Part shown: piece after piece, positions 1-13,500 of the stretch
Position numbering within the stretch: the stretch's first letter is position 1
Layout: each line of letters begins with the position of its first letter
Assembly: GCF_018446385.1 (NCBI RefSeq)
Contig: NC_056001.1
Coordinates: 7,955,600-8,019,599, forward strand
Direction: 5' to 3'
Length of the DNA stretch: 64,000 nt
DNA from: Zingiber officinale
Lineage: Eukaryota; Streptophyta; Magnoliopsida; Zingiberales; Zingiberaceae
Notes under the pieces: generated by a model
Databases searched by the model: none
The model's input: the letters and a program-made list of their open reading frames with translations, nothing else
Told to the model about the DNA's origin: nothing
Position numbers and translations under genes: made by a program

Positions 1-245
1 AACGTACCTCTTCCGATTGGACGTTGGTTTTTCCTTTTCTTTCGTTGAACGGTTTGGTGCTGATATTCTAATAAAGGAATGTATTTTTTAGTATCTAGTG
101 TTTCTATATTATATTAGATAAGATTACATATTAAATAATTATTTTTATGTTGAATTTGTTGGTAAAATAGAGAAAAATTTCTAACCACAATTTGAATTTT
201 ACATATAATCTTCACTCAAAAAATTTTGTTTTCACTTCCTAAAGT

Positions 246-702
246 TTTATTTGCTTCAACTCCCTCATACAAATATTGTGATCTAATTGCCCCTCAGATT
301 TTTTAGGTACAAAAGGTCCAAAAATGAGTATAATTTCTTTTAAATTAATCGAGTATATTTTCTATTAAATTGAGCATATTTTTTTTCTTGTTTTAATATA
401 ATTCCTCTTAAATTCAGCACAATATAAAAAGAAAATCTAATATATTTTCTATCCAATTAAGTATCATTTAAAGAAAATCTAGTATATTTTTCATCCAATT
501 GAGTATCATTTAAAGAAAATCTAGTATATTTTTCATCCAATTGAGATGGAAAAAAAATCGTACTCAATTTGATAGAAAATATACTAGATTCTAATTTAAT
601 GTACTGAATTTAAGAGGATTTATACTCATTTTTAGACTTTTTATACTTAAAATATCAAGAGCAATTAGGTAAGTAAATTAGACTAGGGAGTGAAAATAAA
701 GA
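246..702. repeat. Foldback MITE-like element with long imperfect inverted repeats
   Basis: The two ends are inverted copies of each other over roughly 115 bases. The left end reads tttatttgcttcaactccct and the right end, reversed, tttattttcactccctag. Both then run through similar blocks (taattgcccctc versus taattgctctt, aaaaatgagtataa on both, cctcttaaattcag on both). The middle (about 425-560) holds two to three tandem copies of a ~54-base unit containing aaagaaaatctagtatattt. No coding capacity is seen. A non-autonomous DNA transposon is the likeliest explanation; no target-site duplication could be fixed. Confidence 0.55.
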
Positions 703-1500
703 ATTTTGCCAATGAAGAGTGCATGCAAAGTTATGTTTGCCAATGGAGACTGCATGCAAAATTTTCCTTAATTTATTGATAGAAATGTTTTTTTTTTGTT
801 ACGTAAAATGTAGAAATTACTTTTATTTTAAAAAGTTTAGAAGACAAAATTAGAGGTGGGAAAAATATTAAAACTTTAATATATTATTTACATATTAAAA
901 TACATCAAATCATATCAATATTTTAATATCAATATTCATATCAAATTTTGATATAAATTTTTTTAATACGATAACACGAGATTTAAAAAATTTATTTTAA
1001 AAATAATAGTCAAATTTCAAAACTATTTTTTTCTATCAAAATCAATAACATGAGCAGGACTACTAATAAATAATTAATAAAAATATATAATTTGATAATA
1101 TAGAACCAATAAATAAATTATATTTATTATTATTTTTATTTTTTTGATAATGAAGAGTAATTGATTTTTATGTGACAATAATATGACGATTTGGGATGTC
1201 CTTTGAATGACAACTCCCAACGGCTGCGAACAAAAGATTTGAGTATTCCAACCTATATAATATGTATATATTGCTTTTCACAAACCAGAAATTCTATCCT
1301 GCTACACAAACGATCCGAAAAGAAACATAAATATCTAATTCAGAATAGTGATCCTGTTTTATACCAGCGAACACACTGGTACAATTACAAATCATTTAAA
1401 TTAGGCGACGACAAAATTGGAAAAGTCGCCAAAACCTACATGGCACGTAAAAAAAGATTACCTTGTTTAAGCCGAAATAATTCCATGAATGATTGGTAAG
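703..1500. other. AT-rich spacer downstream of the DnaJ gene
   Basis: About 800 bases of AT-rich DNA between the MITE-like repeat and the stop codon of the minus-strand DnaJ gene. It should include that gene's 3' UTR and poly(A) site, because transcription runs leftward into it. The tttatt runs at about 1118-1135 read AATAAA-like on the minus strand, but I cannot pick the real signal. I see no other gene; the 102-codon plus-strand frame at 1191-1499 matches nothing I know. Confidence 0.5.
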
Positions 1501-4500
1501 TTATCCAGACGCTCTAGCAGGAGCAGCTTCATCCTTTTCATAATCACGTTGCTCCTCTTTTGCAAACTCCTCAATCAGCTTACGCTGTTTCTGTGTTAGG
1601 TTCCTGGGCAATAGACAAAATATACAACCAAACAATCACTAAAAATAAGTGAGGCAATAGAACGTAGAAAGAAAGAAAAGAAACATACGCCGGAATTGTG
1701 ACATTAAAATGCACACATTGGTCACCGTAGGAAGATCCATTCCTTGTTTTCAATCCTGCAACCAACATATAGTTTTAATCTTCTATCTCTATCACAAGGG
1801 AACCTAAGGTTGTTGGTACCACTTATGAGCTCTTTAATCAAGACGCTTAAAGATATAATATTTGCCAAAGGCTGCTGTTTTTATTACCTTTCCCCTTTAA
1901 GACGACCTTCTGACCAGGCTGAGTACCAGGCCTAACCTGCAGCCATCACTCATCATATTAGCACAATACCCTTTGCCTATTTATATCATAACAACATGAA
2001 AATCCTTCTAAGAAAGCCCCATCCCACAAACCTTTACGACTACGTCTCCTGTGAGAGTTGGCACTTGAATGGTACCTCCTAGTATTGCCTGCAAATTTTA
2101 ACATATTAACATATACTTTTCAAGCACAGCAAAGGTTCAAAGAAAGAAGGCAAAGGGAGAGCAGCTTCTGACTGCTTAAGTCAATTGTGTTCAAAAAGCT
2201 ACAAAAGGTATTGTTTCCAGTTGATAGTATTTAGCATAAGATGCATAACCAGATGCATGTATTTGTTCTTATAACTTCCAACATGCAGACAACCAGTATA
2301 TCTTAATATATAGGTACTCTTTTTTCACCTATAACTCTCTTCTTTATTGTCAAATCTGAAGAGCAACCAACATGCAGCTAGCTTCTCAAAGCATGTACCA
2401 ATGCATCAAAGATGTATATAATGACAGATAATAATGGCAGACAAATCAGAATTCCCGAGTATACAAGTGCACGTAGCCGCTTTGTTGCAGAGGAGCAGAT
2501 ACAGTTACTCATCTAGATTGACTCCCCTTCAGAAAAGGCTCTTGTAAATTTTCAACATCTAAGCTCCAATGGTTCAGATTGATGAACTCTTCTAGGTCCA
2601 AAACACGACTTAGCTCCTTGTGCTCTCAGCCTCATCCAGCTTCTGCAACTGAACGGGCATTTCTACTCTCAAACTGTGGCGAGAGATCATTACAAAGTAA
2701 TGCCTAACACAATTCATCAGTGGTGGTAGGGGAATTAAGTTTTGCTATTAAATCTAACTCGCCCCATTTAATAATGTAACATAATTTAATGTAATTCACA
2801 ATTGCTTCCTAGTTCCCTCTCATTTGTAATGCTATGGATTACATGAAAACAATCAATCCGGATTCAATAAAAGGTTATAGAATTTGAATTTTGGTAGCAC
2901 AGGTTATAGGTTTTGAATTTTGGTAGCACCACGCCATGACAAGGTCAATAAAGATTAGGTCCTTTAGAAATGGAAAGCACACGATATCCATTTTAGATCC
3001 CCAAACAATGCTTGAACAAGATAAGCACAGTAAGAAATATAGCACTATGTTTTGCAATCAAAGTGCTTTACTAGGTACCTGAGTGACACTTATGGCAGCA
3101 TCCACATGAATATTTGCTTTGTTCCTGCGGAAGACAGGATCCTCCCGAACCTAAAACAGCACTTTAAGAATGTTCTCTGATACATTTAAGTACAGGATTA
3201 AATTTAAACATGTTACTCACCTTGATAGTAACATAAAGGTCACCAGGTTGATTGCTCTCAGGATCCGCCCCACCACTTCTATACATTTTTATAGTTTCAT
3301 TATCATCCACACCTGCATTAATATGTAAATAAATAAGAATAACCATATTTGAATTATGCAAGAAAATATTTTAATTACGCAGACCAGTAACCACCACTAG
3401 AAAGCATAGTTAGCTTTGTGTATTTTACCAACTCTGTTAATAGGGAGTTATGCTGCCACTGGTAAGTGTTCAGATATTAGATCAACAAAGAATATTTAAT
3501 TAAAAGCAAAAAAGTCTCCTGATAAATTTGACAATCTTGAATTTCTGGATTCTTTTTAAGAATGAGAAATTAATATAATAGTGGCATCGTAGAAGCAAGT
3601 TTGGGAAGACAAACAGCAAAAAATAACATGTGAGGTAATAACAGGTGTCTAGTCAGGGCAAGTATCTTCCAATATGGCATTCACCATATATTGTCATGTT
3701 GACTGCGAAAAATAAAACTTCTAAACTCACCAGCCATCACATCCACCTTGACTGATTTTGTTCCTTTCACAACTCTATTTCCTTTGCACATCTTACACAG
3801 GCTCTGCAGACAATGGAAAATAGGAAAAACAAAGACTTGTCAGCTAGGAATTTGCTTTGAAAGGTAAAAGTAAGAAAAATTTTGACAATATAAAAGAATG
3901 AGATTCCATTGTTGAATAAAGCAATAGCAGGAATAAGAGATAACCAACTCATACTTTTTTGGCAATTAATCTGGAGCTTTTTCCAGTATTCAGCCATATG
4001 CAAAGCAATTTCTTTGCTAAAACCAAGGGCATTCAAAATCAAATGTCTTCTTAGTGTTTCTAACAAAATATTCACAGTTTCACTTCCTCATGTTATCATA
4101 GTTGAGTTACAAAATTTATCTTGGAAGGTGTTGATACTCGATACCTTCTTACATGATTTTCCTCATTTTATCCTTATAGATTGAAGCTACACTTTTTTTT
4201 TCTGTTCTTTTTATGATGGCATCATTTCCTATCCTATCATTTTTAACTAGCACATGTATCTATCTTAACAGTCCCATTTCAGTTATATTGATTAGAATTG
4301 TATACCGCCAAATAAAATCAGAATAAAGGCTTTTGTCAAGTTCCACCATAAGAAGGTTTTTAACTATCCTATTCACCATTAAAAACTGCTCCTTAATGTC
4401 AAGATGACAATTAATATGTTGTCATCATCTATAAGATTAAGCAACAAAACTAACAACCAAAAACTTATATAAGGACTAATAACCTAGTAGATGTGACGGG

Positions 4501-7500
4501 GTGTACAGGCAAGAAGGGACAGTAGCTTAAAGTGATACCTTAGGTAATACCAATTTCGACAGTAGATCAGTTATTCAAAACTATAGATCTAAATGACCAG
4601 CTGACCATATTCTAATATCAATTAGAATCAAAGACTGTCCTTTTCTTGACAATAAGATAAGTGATTACACCGTGGCTTAAAAATTCATTCCATGCCAGGT
4701 TGGAATAGATGAGACATCATTCTGCCTACCAAGTGTCACGCAAAACCCTGCCTGCAAACTGGCATGCAAAACCTAATCAAAACAAAGCTTCCAGGCAACG
4801 TTCATGAGCAACTTCCAGTTCTGAAAGCAATGTTCATGAACGACCTCTGCAAGCAACGTCTACAACTGATGTCCGTCAACAATTTATGAGTACTGCCCAA
4901 CTCTGTGACTACAAGTTCTGTGAGCAATGGTGATGGAGTTTATGCTAGTGATGTCACCTTCTGTAAGGCACGAGCGTAACGAAGGTTTCTGCAAAGTTGA
5001 TTCCTTCTATTCCCCTTCTTCAGATCTTCCTCAATTCGTTCCTCTTGGTACTTTTGAAATTGTGTGTCAACATGCCTGACATGACACATTTTTGTTTTGG
5101 CTGGGGACCAAAACCCTAGTTCAAAATAATATTTCAAACCATGGATTGCACCATAACCTTCGAATTGCATACAATCAAGATTGGCTTGCTAAGGATCACA
5201 TACAAGTTGCTACAAGTACACCTCAAACCATTTCCATCAACTGCTACATGAACACATTTGATCAGATTATTTTCTGCCATGTGCTAACCTAGGATGAAGG
5301 GGAGCCTTTGGGCAACGGTAATGTTGTCGCCATGTGATCTAAAGGTCACGGGTTCGAATCTTGGAAACAGCCTCTTGCAAAAAGCAGGGTAAGGCTACGT
5401 ACAATGGATCCTTCCCTGAGACCCCGCATGACGGGAGCTTCGTGCACCGAGTTGCCCTTTTTTATGTGCTAACCTAGGATACATTCTATGGGCTTGCACA
5501 AGTGCACCTCAGATAAGGTTACCTTTCCTACCACAAGGGCATAACAAATAGATTTTATCATCATAAGATTGGCACCTCCAAGGACCCCTTTTTTGCAAGG
5601 TTGAAATCTCACCACTTAGGCATCTTGCTTAGGTCAGGACAAGCACTACTTGGGGACAAAAGTTAGACGCACTAATATCCTCAGCTTTATCCCCATGATG
5701 TAGCTTTGGTTAATAAAAAAAGGGAAAGGATGCACCTGGTCATGCACATAGTAACTTTCCCAACCATCCCTATAACCCTATAACCGAGGAGCATGGCTAT
5801 GAAAGAAATAGTTATTCTACAAGAAAAATAAACAAGCAAGCCTACCATAATTCTATTTCTTCAGTATTTAATTTACCTTATTCTACTTGAGAAAGGCAAG
5901 AGACTGTTGTCTCCAGCTCAGTACTTAGCCTTTCTTTCTAGATCATCAAATGAGAAGGGGACACCACCTATCCTCACCACTAGATAAGTAGCCAACCAAT
6001 CACTCCAGCATCCACCTTCAGTTGCCAAATTATAACGAGGATTTGAAAGGCTTATAGTATCATTACAACAAATAACACATGACCATAATCATAATCATAG
6101 ACACCATGCAACCCAATTCTTAATCTCACAATGTTTTATGCTTTTACTTATCATGCATCTAACTTACAAGGAGTATCTCAGACTCTCAGTGTGAATTTCC
6201 TTGATACATCAGAATCCTTCCTATAGAATGTTTTATGGCTCATGCATCAAACTTTCAATGATCATCTCGTACTGTATTTTTGGACAACTCTTGTAAAACT
6301 TAGTCACTTTCTAGACGATGCCTATTGTTAAAAGTTATCTTAGCTAGATGTTGGCTAGATGGAAGTTTTGGCATACCTATCTCAGGCAGTTTTCCAGGAA
6401 AACAGTTTGACAATCCTATACAATTTGAAGTTTTTATAATAACTTTAAGAAGAGAAATCATTCAACATTTGCTGGGTAAGTAGCGAAACCAAGGGTTTAA
6501 TCTGAAACCAATTTCAGAACAATATGATCACCTTTACAGTTTTTCCAGATCCCCCACAACTGGAACATGTTGTCTGAAGCATGAAGGGGCCATTTTGTGA
6601 GACAACCTGACAATATAAAGCATAACAGTTAACTGTAGGAAAATGGCATTACAAATGTTTATAAACAAGTATTTTAATATAATCTAACCATTCCTGAGCC
6701 TTTGCAAGGCTTACATGTCTCTGGTCTGGTTCCAGGAGGGACCCCAGACCCACCTGCAGATAGAGGTAAAAAGAATGTCAACCGTGCATTACATGGTTAA
6801 CAGCTGAAGTTCAATTGCTGGAAATGGCAATACTTTGAGGGCAGAAAATCCCATACCACAAGATTCGCAATTTACAGGAGCTTGAAATACAACTGTTTTT
6901 TTGCACCCTAGAACTGCTTCCATAAATGATATTTCAAGAGAAACCTTCCGAACAAAACACAACAAATAGGTTCAGCAACAGGTTATTTGCCATGGAAATT
7001 TAGATGTAACAGGACTATGGGAACAGAGGAAACCTTCATATCTGCTCCTCCATAATCTCTGTTTCCAAAAATGTCTTTGAACAGCTGGTTTCATAACCAG
7101 AATAATCAGTCAGGCCTACTATCGAGATACTCAACTATTAAACCTATAGACATGTCACTGAATCTGACCTTCAGAAACATACAGAGCTGATGCATCAAAC
7201 GAAATAAACAGAGTTGTGAAGGATACAGATACAGATACAGATGCACCGTTACACACACAAAGACAGACAATTTTGGCTAATAGTGGACATGCAACAATTT
7301 AAACACACTGATATAGCAATCTAATTGGTCAAGGGAATCATCTTTATATACCTAAGTGTAACAGGAGTTATATTAGTACAGTATGAGTTATCGTGAAACA
7401 AAACATTCACTTGAGACAGAAAGACATGGAGAAAAGTATACATACATCTTCCATGCCAAAACCAAATGGATTTGCAAATCCTGTACCAAATGGACCAGGT

Positions 7501-10500
7501 CCATCAGGTCCACTGCCTGAAGCAGCTTGTTCATATGCATCAGGACCAACCTGTTAGATCATGTTTATCAATATAAGACCAGAAAGAATGGCATGTAACA
7601 ATTGAATGATCGCCAAATTTCATGAAGAACTGGTCGAAATTAGCAATATCTTAAGATAAAAAAGAACAAAATGGGAGAATACTAAATTCCATAATAAGCT
7701 AGCATTTTTTTATATTTCCCAATGTTTATACATCAAAATTCATGTCCGATGAGTTTTGTTATCACAAAACATTTTGTCTATCCACTTTCACAAATGCTCA
7801 TTTTTAATATTTTGAAGTGATTACTGTAAAACTCAGGTTGCCTATCTATTACTTAACATACAGAAGATTTAGTGGGGACTGCTTCTACGGGAAAGAATCT
7901 AGTTGCAATTCAAAACTATCGACCTGATCAGTAGACTTTGAAATATTGATCACTATAGTAGACTAGACACTCCACTCATCTTCATATCTTCATGTTACCA
8001 TAATCTAGATAAGCTTTCACTAAATATTTTACTCTTTATACCATACTTCACCCAAGTAATAGTAATGCCAAAGATAATTAGAGAAAAAGACACATTCAAT
8101 AGGCCATACAACATCAAGAGCATCACAAGTATATTCCATCAAGGATAGAATAGAAACGACATGCAAGGAAGACAGAACAATCACCTGATCATATAGTCTC
8201 CGTTTGTCTTCGTCTTTCAATACCTGTGAAAGGATAGATTTCAGCTTTCTCTCATGAAATTTAATAGAAAGTAATTAACAATTGGAATAAAACAATTGAC
8301 AAAATATGTCAAAGACTGTCGAAGATTGAGTAACCTCATATGCACGCTGAACTTCTTGGAACTTCCTTTCTGCATTAGCATCATCCTTGTTGGTGTCAGG
8401 ATGAAGTTTCTTAGCAAGCTGCAGAGAGAATGCACAAGTGCTTATACAAAATGAGGATAGTGAAAAGACTCCATGACATTAGACCATAGAGAAAATGCCA
8501 TGGTGAGCTTCTGCAAATATCTTACTCCAGCAAATGACTAATACTGTCAAATGACAAATGGAGATTCTCAACTCGACACATTCATCACCATGGCTTAATT
8601 CCATCAGGTCCTCATTGATGGGATTAATGGATTAATGTCCATGTATCAGCTAACAAGCATTTTCAGGCCTACTCAAAGGATGTGGTATTGATTATTAATC
8701 GTAAGGATTTGTACATCCCTACAATTCAGTATGTCTTGAACAAAACAGAGTCAGTTTACTGAGAACAAAAGCTTAAAAACAATGAGAGTTTTTCAACACA
8801 AAATCAACTAAAAATAGAAGTGATGTTATATACTGTTTCTTTTAAACCCCCAGACAGGCATACCCAGTAACCTGATCCTTAAAATATCTTCACAGGACAA
8901 ACTTTCTCCCTCCCTCTCTTTCGTTCACAAACTCCTCTCACCCCTCCCTATTGCAACTTTGAAATCACAGACTTGGCAACCTCCACAATCTTTGGTAAAA
9001 AATTGCGACGCTAGAGCGCACTTTGTCTTCAATTAGAGACTGACTTTTGATACCAGTTGAAAAGATCTCAATGGCATATCCCTACTGGGCACGACAAAGT
9101 TTCCCCCCTTACGTTTTCAGGCTTTCCACAGCCAGTTCAGCTTCCGCTTTTTATTCTCCTACATGAGCCTCCACACTTGCATATGTGAGTTGAGCAGCAA
9201 CAGTAGTGATCAATAGCACCAAAGGTGGCGGTCTTGCCTAAGCATTGTTGGCAGTGCAAACGTGAGGTTTTGACATGACCCTTCTTCTCCAACAACAAGC
9301 ACACCCTCTTTATCCCTTTTGCCTGATCAAATCCTCACCCAATGTTTTTTTTCCTTGTGCCCAACTTGGATGCCCCTTATGCGCAGGCAGAAAAAATATT
9401 TGTAGTTGACTTCTTTTTTGTTAAGCAGAAACTCGAGGTTGTTCAGTGGTAAAATGTAAGATTCCCCATTTTCATTTCTCTAACTAGTAACTAGTCAGTT
9501 TTTTTCTCACCTTACTGTCCCCTTTCATCAGCAATATGTTTCCATGGCACAAGCATTGAATAGCATCCAGGCAGAAAGTTAAGCAGCAACACCAAACAAT
9601 AGTGACTTGGGTGAGGTAATCACAAAAGCAAAACCCTCCCCAAACCATGTCTCTTCCTCTCCTTGCTCTCCCATGTTCCTCACCCTCCCTCTCCTTTCTC
9701 ATATTAGCAATGAGTAGGAGTTTTTAGGCATGAGCAGTAGTGGTACAATTATATTTTCCACAGTGAGCTTTGCATCTCCCATAAATGTTGATACAGATCT
9801 CTTATTGCTGAATTTCTTTCTTCTATTCCCTTTCTGTTTCACCTAATTTTTGCCTTCTTTGTGATTAGAACAGCAAACTTTGCTGACTACTAGAAATTTC
9901 CTGTGGGCATCAAACTTCCTATTGAAGTGACATACACATCTCGCTATTGTTTGGAACCAAGGTGAGGTATCTTCTATGATGGCTTGTCATTCTAGCCATC
10001 ATAGCTGGTACTCTAATCGACAAAGAGCTACACTTAATTCAGATCCTATCCCATTTGCTTGAGTTGACTCATAACTTTTAGTTTCCTATATAACCTTATA
10101 GTGGATTCAAATTGCCTGGTGAGTTGATATTTCATGCTGTCAAATTATATTAATGTTTCTACTACACTTTTATTGACAATAGGGCTGTTGTGTAACTTTG
10201 TGGTCGCGGGTTAGAGTCACAAAAACAATTTCTTGCAATGGAGGATAAGGTTGTGTACAATAAACCTGTTGTAATCCAACCATGAAATTAAATATTATAT
10301 CGTGCTGGTCAACACGGGTGAAATTTAATGTTATTTAACGTTCCACCCGCCAACCAGAATCACGAGGCTATCGTGACCACGGGGCCTCCGTGAGGTCGCA
10401 GAGGTTATCGCGACCCTGCAGGGACCTCCGTGTTGTCGTGGAGGCTGTCACAACCCTATCACAACCTTGCAACAGCCTTTAAAGGAAATAGCCGTCATTT

Positions 10501-13500
10501 AATTTTTACTATTTTCTTTAATTTTAGATTGAAATTTTACTTTTTTCGATAGTAATTCATTTCTATTAATTTTTCCTTCTTAAGTTTTTTCCTCTAATCC
10601 ATTATTTTTTTTCTTCCTTGTTAATTTTTCCCCACTTTCATTTATTAATTTTTTCCCTCCCATACAAGAAGGTAAACAAAGAGAAAAAAATACTCGTTAA
10701 GGACTTAACAATTTTTTTTTCTTTCCTTTAGATCTTCACAAGGTAAATAACTTTTTAAGATAATTATCCTTGTTAAGAGAAAACTGTGTATTAGACACCA
10801 CGGAATTATTGACTTATATACAACATAATTATAATAATACCCCTAGTTATTATGTTATAATATTCTAACACTCCCCCTTAAGCTGAAGAATATAGATCAT
10901 ATGTACCTAGCTTGTTGCATATGTAGTCAATTCGGGAACCTCTCAGTGACTTAGTGAATATATCTACTAATTGATCATGTGAGTTGAAAAAACTAGTAGA
11001 TATTTCTCCTTATATGACTTTCTCTCTAACAAAGTGACAGTCAACTTTAATATGCTTTGTCCACTCGTGAAAAACTGGGTTCGAGGCAATATGCATGGCA
11101 GCCTGGTTGGCACATATAAGTGACATTTGTGTAACCTCCCCAAACCTGAGTTCCTGAAGCAACCGTTTTAGCCATATAAGCTCTTAACTAGTTATGGCCA
11201 TAGCCTGATACTCTGCCTTTGCACTGGATCTTGCCACAACATTCTGCTTTTTGCTTTTCCAAGAAACAAAGTTACCTTCGACAAATATACAAAACCCAGA
11301 AGTGGACCTTCTATCAGTGGGAGATCCTGCCCAATCTGCATCAGAGTACCCTATGACTCGAGTATGTCCTTTGTCTGCATACAAAAGACCAATTCCTGGT
11401 GCGTATATCGAATAATGCGAGTCAGAACATCCCAATGTTTTTTACATGGAGAGTTGAGAAACTGACTTACTACACTTACCGCAAATAAGATATCCGGACG
11501 AGTAACAGTAAGGTAGCTTAGTTTCCCTACTAATCGCATGTACCGTTCAAGATCTGGAAGAGGCTCCCCTGATTTGGCAGAAACTTGACATTAGGATCCA
11601 TAGGGTTCAGTTTAACATTCATGTTTCTTCCAGAATATCCATTGCATATTTTCTTTGGGATATGAAGATCCCCTGTTTAGACTGTGCTACTTCTATCCTC
11701 AAGAAATATTTGAGTTTGCCGAAGTCCTTTGTCTGGAAATGTTTAAAAAGATATTGTTCACCTATGAAATCCCAAGATGATCACTACCTGTGATGACAAT
11801 ATCATAAACATAAACCACTACGTAGATGCAACCAGTAGATGAGTGGCGATAAAAGACAGAATGGTCAACCTCGCTCTGAGTCATGCCAAACTGTTGAATT
11901 ACAGTACTAAATCTACCGAACCATACTCTGGGTGATTGCTTGAGGTCATATAAAGATTTCCGCAAGCGACATACAAGACTAGAAGACTCCTCCCGAGCAA
12001 CAAAACACGGAGGTTGCTCCATGTAGACTTCCTCGAGTAGATCACCATGTAAGAATGCATTTTTGATGTCCAACTGATAAAGAGGCCAATGATGAATCGC
12101 AGCAATTGACAGGAATAGGCGTCCAAAAGACATCTTGGCAACAAGAGAAAAAGTATCCCCATAATCCAATACGAAGATCTAAGTATAGCCTTTAGCGACG
12201 AGACACGTCTTAAGTCTGTCAACCATACCGTCTGGACCAACCTTCACCGTATACACCCATCGACAACCAACAACTGACTTCCCAAGTAGTAAAGGAACGA
12301 AGTCCCAAATCTCACTACTCTGTAAAGCACAAATTCCATCGAGCATAGTCTGTTTCTATCCTAGATGGGCAAAGGCATCACCTGCGGTCTTAGGAAAAAA
12401 AACAAATGACAAGGAAGAAAGATAAAAATAATAGGAAGAAGAAACACGATGATAACTCAAAGAAACATAGTGAGGAGAAGGATTACGAGTGGAGCGCATA
12501 CCCTTTCGAAGTGCAATAGGAATATCAGAGTTAGGAGATGGGACCGGAGAAAATGGCGAAGGACTTGGCTCCAAAGATGTGTCCACGGCAGTGTCAATGT
12601 CGGTTGGCGGCAAAGCAGGACGAGGACGACGCTGATAAACCTACGAAGGAGGAGATGAGGCTGGGGATGATAGAGGCACCTCCGGAGGATAAAAGATAGT
12701 CACCGGTGCAGGTGGAGAGGGAGAAACCTCGGACTGGGAAACAGGAGGCCCAAAAAATGAAACTGAATCAAAGAATGTGACATCAGTAGAGATGAAGTAC
12801 CGACGAAGAGTAGGGGAATAACACTTGTACCCTTTCTGAGATCGTGGATATCCAAGGAAAACACATTTATGAGACCGAAGAGAGAGTTTATCAATGCTAG
12901 AATCAAGATCATGAGCAAAACATATAGAACCAAAGATCCGAGATGGTAAAGGATGAAGAGGATGATGAGGGTAGAGGATATGATGAGGTATTTTACCCTG
13001 GAGAGTGGAGGAAGACATGCGATTGATGAGATAACACACAGTAAGTACGACATCACCCTAAAACTGATGAGGAACATGAGAATGGAGAAGAAGAATCTAA
13101 GTGATCTCAAGGAGATGGCGATTATTGCATTCTGCAACCCCATTATGTTGAGGGGTATGAGGGCAAGACGCGTGATGCAGTACACCATGAGATGCCAAGA
13201 AAGAACGAAACTGAATAGAAAGATACTCGCGTGCATTATCACTTTGCAAAGTTCGAAGAGAAATATCAAACTGAGTTTTGATTTCATGAAAAAAAGATTG
13301 AAAAATAGAAAACAATTATGAAAGTTCCTTTATCAGATATAACCATGTATAACGGGAAAAATCATCTATAAAAGAACAAAATATCGTGATCCCAATGTAG
13401 AAGAAACACGACTCGGACCCCAAACATCAGAATGAACCAAAGCAAAGGGAGGCATAGCCCGACTCATAGTGCGAGGAGAAAAAGAACTACGAACATGTTT

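Noticed and set aside
6532-6537. Alternative donor for DnaJ exon 11 ending at 6538
   Set aside because: It would remove two residues between the third and fourth zinc motifs; the donor after 6532 gives the spacing seen in GFA2.
12700-13287. 195-codon minus-strand frame
   Set aside because: It overlaps the copia integrase in another frame; the protein is hydrophobic and featureless, as expected from frame-shifted translation.
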